Positions 33,502 to 38,222 of a stretch of 38,222 nt of DNA are shown piece by piece. The stretch covers positions 1 through 38,222 of the forward strand of contig JAJZUL010000030.1 in NCBI GenBank assembly GCA_021848545.1. Direction: 5' to 3'. This stretch comes from Pseudomonadota bacterium. Its GTDB lineage: Bacteria > Pseudomonadota > Alphaproteobacteria > Rhodospirillales > Magnetospirillaceae. Every line of letters begins with the position of its first letter. Positions within the stretch are counted from its first letter, which is position 1. Below the pieces are notes generated by a model. It ran no database searches. It saw only the letters and a list, made by a program, of their open reading frames with translations, and had not been told where the DNA came from. The position numbers and the translations under genes were made by a program.

Positions 33502-34197
33502 TCACAGCAGCCACGCCACCAGCGGCGCCGCCAGGACATTGACCACCCCCACCAGCACCATCACCAGCCCGGCCACCGATCCTTCCTCGCGCCCCAATCC
33601 ATGGGCGCGGGCGACGCCGACCCCGTGCGCCCCCATACCCAGCACCGCGCCCCGTGCCAGATTCGAGCGCACCGGCAGAACCCGCAGCAGCAGACCGCCC
33701 AGGCTGGCGCCGACAATGCCGGTCACGACGGTGAACACCGCCGTCAGGGACGGGATGCCGCCGAAATCGGCCGAGACGGTCATGGCGAAGGGCGTGCTCA
33801 TGGACCGGGGCATCAGGCTGAGGCGCAGGGCGCCGTCCACTCCCAGGATTTCGGACAGGCCCCATACCGACGCCATCGCCGTGACCGATCCGGCCAGAAT
33901 GGCCGCCAGCAGCACCAGCCAGTGGCGGCGGATCAGCGCCCGCTGCTCCCAGACCGGAATGGCGAAGGCCACCATCGCCGGCCCCAGTAGCGCCACCAGC
34001 CAATGGGTATCGCGGATATAGGCGCCGTAGGATTCGTGAAGGGCCAGCGCCAGGGCGATCAGCAGCACCGGCGCGACGATCATCGGCGCCGTCCACCATT
34101 GCCGCAGCCGGCGGTCGAGGCGCTTGCCCAGTCCATAGGCGGCGATGGTGGCCGCCGACCAGAACAGCGCCTGCATGATCGGGTCAGTCCATTCCAT
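33502..34197 (-). CDS. lrgB: LrgB/CidB-family membrane protein
   Basis: The 231-residue integral membrane protein has several hydrophobic helices and the family segments LLGPAMVAFAIPVWEQRALI, MPRSMSTPFAMTVSADFGGI, FTVVTGIVGASLGG and GMGAHGVGVARAHGLGREEG. LrgB/CidB proteins act with LrgA/CidA in holin-like control of murein hydrolases or export of small metabolites. Its start overlaps the end of the lrgA frame by 14 bp, so translation is coupled. The divergent LysR regulator lies beyond lrgA. Confidence 0.93.
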   Translation of the reverse strand: MEWTDPIMQALFWSAATIAAYGLGKRLDRRLRQWWTAPMIVAPVLLIALALALHESYGAYIRDTHWLVALLGPAMVAFAIPVWEQRALIRRHWLVLLAAILAGSVTAMASVWGLSEILGVDGALRLSLMPRSMSTPFAMTVSADFGGIPSLTAVFTVVTGIVGASLGGLLLRVLPVRSNLARGAVLGMGAHGVGVARAHGLGREEGSVAGLVMVLVGVVNVLAAPLVAWLL

Positions 34198-34699
34198 TGT
34201 TGTATCTTTCAGTCGATATCGCCCTCAATCGCCGGGCGCTCACTCCGTTCGCTCGGGCTCCCGCGGCATCAGCCGCGCGGCGCCTTGCGCCTAGCGATGA
34301 GCTTCGCTCATCGCGGATTGGTGATAATTTGAGCCCCCACTCGATCACCAGGGCCGTCACCGCCATGACCAGGACGGTGCTGACACCGATGATGGCGACG
34401 ATCTTCACCCCCAGCATTCCCGCCAGATCGGGGTAATTGAGCACCGCCAGCACCGCCGGAATGAAGAACAGCAGCATGTCGGCCAGGAACCAGTCGGCGC
34501 CCCGGCGCAGGCTGCGCAGGTTGAGACCGCCCGCCGCCAGCAGGATCAGCACCAGCCCCATGCCGAAAATGCCGCCGGGAACGGGCCAGCCGGTCAGGCG
34601 GGCCACCCCGTTGCCCACCAGCCAAAACCCCATCACCAGCCCGATCTGAGCCAGGCGGCTGGCGCGAAGATGGCGGCGGAGGGCGACAAACAGGGGCAT
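34184..34699 (-). CDS. lrgA: LrgA/CidA-family membrane protein with a repeat-derived tail
   Basis: Residues 1-125 are a typical LrgA/CidA holin-like protein with four hydrophobic segments (QIGLVMGFWLVGNGVARLTG, IFGMGLVLILLAAGG, WFLADMLLFFIPAVLAVLNY, IIGVSTVLVMAVTALVIEWG). The last roughly 45 residues (SPIRDERSSSLGARRRAADA, then Arg/Ala-rich) are encoded by an inserted repeat-like sequence and are foreign to the family. Usual family length is around 120-150. The insertion kept the frame open and preserved the overlap with lrgB. AAGGATGAT precedes the start. The core assignment is firm. Confidence 0.88.
   Translation of the reverse strand: MPLFVALRRHLRASRLAQIGLVMGFWLVGNGVARLTGWPVPGGIFGMGLVLILLAAGGLNLRSLRRGADWFLADMLLFFIPAVLAVLNYPDLAGMLGVKIVAIIGVSTVLVMAVTALVIEWGLKLSPIRDERSSSLGARRRAADAAGARANGVSARRLRAISTERYNNGMD
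34216..34314. repeat. Repeat-derived insert at the lrgA 3' end, related in part to MITE A
   Basis: 34216-34238 matches the internal part of MITE A (17699-17721) at 21 of 23 positions, with the block CCCTCAATCGCCGGGCG in common. Similarity then stops and a GC-rich repeat-like stretch follows. It ends with a perfect hairpin, GCGATGAGC (34294-34302) with GCTCATCGC (34306-34314). It lacks MITE A ends, so it is a fragment or a shared building block. Confidence 0.55.
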
Positions 34700-34758
34700 G
34701 GGATCATCCTTTCCCCTCCCTATCTAGGGTGCGGCAGCCAATTCTCAAAATGAATTGA

Positions 34759-34772
34759 TTGAATATATTCAA
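34759..34772. promoter_or_regulatory. Palindromic operator between lrgA and the LysR gene
   Basis: TTGAATATATTCAA is a perfect 14-bp palindrome, AT-rich in a GC-rich genome. It is centred about 25 bp upstream of the LysR start and 66 bp upstream of lrgA. It is placed as expected for LysR autoregulation and control of divergent lrgAB. Confidence 0.6.
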
Positions 34773-34790
34773 GTCGTATATGGAATAATC

Positions 34791-35663
34791 ATGGACCTAC
34801 GCACCTTGCGCGCCTTCGTCGAAGTGGTCCGCCAGGGAGGATTCTCGCGGGCGGCGTCGGTGGTGTTCGCCACCCAATCGACCGTCAGCAAGGCGGTCAA
34901 ACAGCTGGAGGACGAGATCGGCCTGCCGCTTCTGGACCGGACCGGCCATCGCGGCACCCCCACCGCGGCCGGAGAGATCGTGTTCCGCCGCGCCGTGTCG
35001 ATGCTGGCGGAGCGCGACGATCTGTTGCGGGAATTGGCGGAGTTGCGGGGCCTGAAACGGGGCACCCTGCGCCTGGGCCTGCCGCCGGTGGGGTCCAACG
35101 TCCTGTTCGCGCCGATTTTCGCCACCTATCGCCGCCGCTATCCGGGCATCGACATCCGACTGATCGAACAGGGCGGCAAACGCCTGGAGGATCTGGTCCT
35201 GGCCGGCGAATTGGATCTGGCCGCCGCCCTGCTGCCGGTGGGCGATGCCTTCGAACACCGCGATCTGCGCTGCGAGCCCATCGATCTTCTGGTCGCCGCC
35301 AACCACCCCCTGGCCACACGCGCCGAAGTGACCATGTCCGATCTCACGGATCAGCCCTTCATCCTGTTCGGCGAAGGCTTTTCCCTCAATCCCATCATCC
35401 TGGGGGCCTGCCGCGCCGCCGGCTTCGAACCCGCCATCGCCACCCGCTCCAGCCAGATCGATTTCATCGCGGGTCTGGTGGCCAGCGGTTTGGGAATCGG
35501 CTTTCTGCCGCGCCTGATCGCGCGGCCCCATGACGGGGTGCGTTCCCTTCCCATCGCCGATCCGGCCATGGTCTGGCACATCGCCCTGATCTGGCAAAGG
35601 GACCGCTATCTGTCCCAGGCGGCGCGGGCCTGGATCGATCTGGTCGCGGAAACGGCGCGGTAA
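34791..35663 (+). CDS. LysR-family transcription regulator, probable lrgAB regulator
   Basis: The 290-residue protein has the N-terminal LysR HTH (MDLRTLRAFVEVVRQGGFSR, then AASVVFATQSTVSKAVKQLE) and the substrate-binding co-inducer domain (GTLRLGLPPVGSNVLFAPIF onward, GLVASGLGIGFLPRLIA). It is divergent from lrgAB, the usual arrangement in proteobacteria (CidR-like), where acetate or pyruvate-related signals are sensed in Gram-positive relatives. The inducer here is unknown. ATG 34791 starts the HTH. Its last 58 bp overlap the convergent AraC-type gene. Confidence 0.92.
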   Translation: MDLRTLRAFVEVVRQGGFSRAASVVFATQSTVSKAVKQLEDEIGLPLLDRTGHRGTPTAAGEIVFRRAVSMLAERDDLLRELAELRGLKRGTLRLGLPPVGSNVLFAPIFATYRRRYPGIDIRLIEQGGKRLEDLVLAGELDLAAALLPVGDAFEHRDLRCEPIDLLVAANHPLATRAEVTMSDLTDQPFILFGEGFSLNPIILGACRAAGFEPAIATRSSQIDFIAGLVASGLGIGFLPRLIARPHDGVRSLPIADPAMVWHIALIWQRDRYLSQAARAWIDLVAETAR

Positions 35664-36592
35664 TCGCGGGGGGACAGACCGTATCGCCGTTTGAACAGAC
35701 GGCTGAAATGGGCCGGGTCCAGGAACCCGCATTGATAGGCCACGGAGGCGATGGAAAGGCCGTTACCGGCGCATCCGAGCAATCCCCGCGCGGCATCCAG
35801 CCGCCGGTCCATGACGAATCGGGAAAAGCGGTGACCACGCTGGGCGAACAGCCGGTGCAGGTAGCGTTCGGAAATACCGATCGCCCGGGCGCAGGAAGCG
35901 GGCAACAGGGCATCGGCATCGAAAAGATGGCGCTCGACATGATCCAGGGCTCGACCCCAACGCCACTCGTTGCCGGCGCGGCGCACCGGTCCGGCGGAGT
36001 CGCCGTGATAGGCGGCGGCGAACAGCCACGGCAGAGCACGGGCGATGTGGAAATCGGCGATGGACGGGGCGCCCCCCCTCTCCACCAGACCGGACACCAG
36101 ACGACTGGCGGCGTCGGCGGCGTCGGCGCGCCCACGGGCAACCCGTCCGGCGAAGGGATCGCGCCCGCCGGTGGGGACGCGCACCACCGTCGCCGGCAGG
36201 CATAACGCGTAAAACCGGCTGGGCGCCTGGAACACCACCCGCGACGGTTCGCCCAGACTCCGAAACGAAATATCGCCGGCGGCGAAGGGCAGGCGTGCGC
36301 CGGCCTGCTCGATATAACCGCCCCCCTCGATCACCACATGGGCGATCACCGACACCCGCCGTTCAGCCGTCAGCGCGGCCAGATGGCGGGCGGTATGGGT
36401 GATCGATTGCCGCCCCGCCGACAGATGGGCCAGCCGCAGGCTGTCGATCCCGACATCGCCAAGCACCCGACCGCCGCTCCCATCCCCATCCACGATCACC
36501 CGGCCGGGAAGGAAACGCTCCGACAGCACATGTTCCCACTCCCGGGCCGAAAGATCGGCCGTGGCGCCGCCGGAGGGCGAATCGGCGATCAC
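35606..36592 (-). CDS. AraC-family transcription regulator
   Basis: The protein has an AraC-binding-like N-terminal domain (ADLSAREWEHVLSERFLPGR, VSVIAHVVIEGGGYIEQAGA, FAAGDISFRSLGEPS). The C-terminal AraC double HTH contains ISERYLHRLFAQRGHRFSRF and SIASVAYQCGFLDPAHFSRL and ends RRYGLSPRDYR. The GTG at 36592 is preferred (328 residues) because AGGAG lies five bases upstream; longer in-frame starts exist at 36598, 36694 and 36715. It is divergent from an MFS transporter that it probably controls. The ligand is unknown. Confidence 0.9.
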   Translation of the reverse strand: MIADSPSGGATADLSAREWEHVLSERFLPGRVIVDGDGSGGRVLGDVGIDSLRLAHLSAGRQSITHTARHLAALTAERRVSVIAHVVIEGGGYIEQAGARLPFAAGDISFRSLGEPSRVVFQAPSRFYALCLPATVVRVPTGGRDPFAGRVARGRADAADAASRLVSGLVERGGAPSIADFHIARALPWLFAAAYHGDSAGPVRRAGNEWRWGRALDHVERHLFDADALLPASCARAIGISERYLHRLFAQRGHRFSRFVMDRRLDAARGLLGCAGNGLSIASVAYQCGFLDPAHFSRLFKRRYGLSPRDYRAVSATRSIQARAAWDR

Positions 36593-36743
36593 GGTCACTC
36601 CTGTCCAAGACTTCGGTTCAGCCGCCGCCAAGACCGGCACCGGCCGGCCGCTATTATACGCCTTCCGCCACGCCCGGCCATGGGAGGTCGTCATACCCCG
36701 CCGCTCCGCCGCCATCGCGGCAACGCCGCCATCCGTCTGGCCG

Positions 36744-37910
36744 TTGCTGCTGTTGCTCGCCCCGTTCCAGATCATGTTCGGGCTGATCTATTCCTGGGGC
36801 ACGATCGCGCCCGCCATCCATGTCCAAAGCGGATGGTCGCAATCGATCCTCGACCTGACCTTTTCCTTGACGCCGCTGGCCCTGTTGCCATCGGTGGTGA
36901 TGGCCGGTCACGGCCTGCGGCGCATCACGCCCAAAACCATGCTGGCCGCGGCCCTGGGCTGCTTCACCCTCGGCGGACTTGCCGGTCTGGCGATCGCCAC
37001 CCCCCTGGCCTTTCTTCTGGGCTACGGCGTCCTGGCCTTGGGATGCGGCGCGGGATTGTCCACGGCGGCCTGCATCGCCATCGTTTCGCGCCACCATCCC
37101 CACCGCCGGGGAATGCTGAGCGGCGCCCTGCTGGCCCTGTACGGCGCCTCGTCAGCCGTCAGCGCGCCCCTGTTCCACTGGTTCGACGGCCCGTTTCACT
37201 GGCGGGGCGCCCTGGCGATCCTGATGGCCCTGTACGCCGCGGCCGGCTGGATCTGCCTGACCGCGCTGCCGGCCATCGCCGCTCCCGACCGACACGCCGC
37301 CCGTCCTGCCGGTTTGTGGCGCCTGCTGCGTCATCCGCCATTGCGGGCGGCCCTGGGGCTGATCCTGCTGGCCGCGCCGCTGGGGTCGGCCGCCTTCGCG
37401 GTGATCGGGCATCTCGCCCACGATCTGGGATATGCGCCCCCCTATGCCGTTGCCGCCGTCGCCGTGATGGCCATGGGCAATGGCGCGGGCCGGTTGGGTT
37501 TCGGCACCCTTGCCGATCTGCGCTCGCCCCTGTTCGCCCGCGACGCCGCGCTGATGGTCAACGCCCTGGCCGCGGCGATCCTGCTGGCGGGCCTGACCGG
37601 CCTGGACGGAGGAATGACGCTGCTGTTTCCGCCCTTGATGGGATTGGCGTTCGGCGGCATGGCCGGCAAGCTCGCCGCCCTCGCCAATCGTCTGGTAACG
37701 GGATCGGCCGATCAAGCCTTCGGCCTGCTGTTCGGCACTTTCGCCCTGGCCAGTTTCCTGGGACCGCTGGCCGACGCGGCCTTCGGCATGCGCCCCGCTT
37801 TGGTCGGCCTCGCCCTCGCCGCGCTCCTGGCCTGGCCGCTGGCCCGCCTCGTCGCGCGCCCCCGGGCCATCGACGCACCGGAACGCTCCGCCGCCGGAAC
37901 CGGTATTTGA
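36744..37910 (+). CDS. MFS transporter, start uncertain
   Basis: This is a major facilitator permease of about 12 hydrophobic segments, beginning PLLLLLAPFQIMFGLIYSWG and ending ALAALLAWPLARLVAR. It resembles the oxalate/formate-type (OFA-like) MFS group in its first helix, but the substrate cannot be named. The first usual in-frame start is TTG 36744, which sits at the edge of helix 1 and has no Shine-Dalgarno. A strong GGGAGG precedes an in-frame ATA at 36693, which would give a normal cytoplasmic N-terminus. The frame is open back to ATG 36399 inside the AraC gene. It is divergent from the AraC regulator. Confidence 0.82.
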   Translation: MLLLLAPFQIMFGLIYSWGTIAPAIHVQSGWSQSILDLTFSLTPLALLPSVVMAGHGLRRITPKTMLAAALGCFTLGGLAGLAIATPLAFLLGYGVLALGCGAGLSTAACIAIVSRHHPHRRGMLSGALLALYGASSAVSAPLFHWFDGPFHWRGALAILMALYAAAGWICLTALPAIAAPDRHAARPAGLWRLLRHPPLRAALGLILLAAPLGSAAFAVIGHLAHDLGYAPPYAVAAVAVMAMGNGAGRLGFGTLADLRSPLFARDAALMVNALAAAILLAGLTGLDGGMTLLFPPLMGLAFGGMAGKLAALANRLVTGSADQAFGLLFGTFALASFLGPLADAAFGMRPALVGLALAALLAWPLARLVARPRAIDAPERSAAGTGI

Positions 37911-37953
37911 GCCCGGTCTTCCCGCGAACCACGCCCTCCCGGCACGAACGCGC

Positions 37954-38222
37954 TTACGGGAACAGCTTGAGGATCGATTGCTGAGCCTGCGATGCCAGGG
38001 ACAGCGAGGAGATACCGAGCTGCTGCTGGGTCTGAAGGGCCAGCATGTTGGCGCTTTCCGTATTCATGTTGGCGTTGGTCAGATCGCCGGCGCCGGTTTG
38101 CAGGGTGTTGATCAGGTTCTGGGTGAAGTCCTGACGGGTCTGCACCGTGGTCAGGTTCTGACCGAAGGTCGAAGCCTGGGTCCGCAGGGTATCCAGAGCG
38201 CCGGTCAACTGGCTCATCGACG
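37954..38222 (-). CDS. Flagellin, C-terminal part (continues past window end)
   Basis: The visible 89 residues are the conserved flagellin C-terminal D0/D1 helices: TGALDTLRTQASTFGQNLTT, QNLINTLQTGAGDLTNANMN and LALQTQQQLGISSLSLASQA, ending QSILKLF. They pack in the filament core. The N-terminal and variable regions lie beyond 38222, so subunit length cannot be given. Together with cheR and the chemoreceptor it shows a motile organism. The nearest upstream gene is the convergent MFS transporter. Confidence 0.92.
   Translation of the reverse strand, partial: SMSQLTGALDTLRTQASTFGQNLTTVQTRQDFTQNLINTLQTGAGDLTNANMNTESANMLALQTQQQLGISSLSLASQAQQSILKLFP

Overview
The window is high-GC DNA from a motile, respiratory alphaproteobacterium, most likely a Rhodospirillales or Magnetospirillum-like organism. 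This rests on the order hisG(short)-hisD-UPF0262-LMW phosphatase-[infA position]-maf-rng-yacG-tRNA-Phe, a FixLJ/FixK oxygen-sensing cluster, a cobalamin riboswitch, and c-di-GMP, chemotaxis and flagellin genes. The species cannot be fixed from sequence alone.

Layout. 1-3.9 kb is a degraded accessory strip: arfB, two MITE-like elements, frameshifted gene remnants, a TrpD-like gene, and an eroded sulP(STAS)-usp pair. 4-10.8 kb holds a Prx5 peroxiredoxin, a GT17-type glycosyltransferase, cheR, a soluble chemoreceptor with two Cys4-PAS modules, and an EAL phosphodiesterase. 11-18.6 kb is conserved housekeeping on the minus strand (tRNA-Phe, yacG, rng, maf, LMW phosphatase, UPF0262, hisD, hisG, dcd). 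It is interrupted by a Fic gene where relatives normally carry infA, and by a MITE at the dcd-hisG terminator. 18.7-25.6 kb carries a cobalamin riboswitch with a Ni/Co transporter, a persulfide dioxygenase-rhodanese fusion, a GAF-PAS histidine kinase, a secreted hypothetical protein and a YgiQ-type radical SAM protein. 25.6-29 kb is a diguanylate cyclase plus TPR-glycosyltransferase operon. 29.1-33.2 kb is fixL-fixJ-receiver(FixT-like)-fixK followed by a cysteine-less DsrC/TusE homologue. 33.2-38.2 kb has a palindrome cluster, lrgAB with a divergent LysR regulator, a divergent AraC/MFS pair, and the C-terminal end of a flagellin.

The most notable structure is non-coding. Three families of small inverted-repeat elements are present: A, 186 bp with 10-bp target duplications; B, 159 bp with TTAA/CTAG duplications; C, 142 bp with TAA duplications. 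None has a transposase here, so all look non-autonomous. Both family A copies whose two flanks are visible sit in inverted repeats, one of them a clear intrinsic terminator. The second theme is the Fic gene, which has a C-terminal winged helix and two nested palindromes sharing one half-site over its putative promoter and start codon. This suggests a self-regulated module inserted into an essential operon. The third is the FixLJ-FixT-FixK circuit, with an FNR/FixK box before the receiver gene and a Cys-less DsrC-like protein next door.
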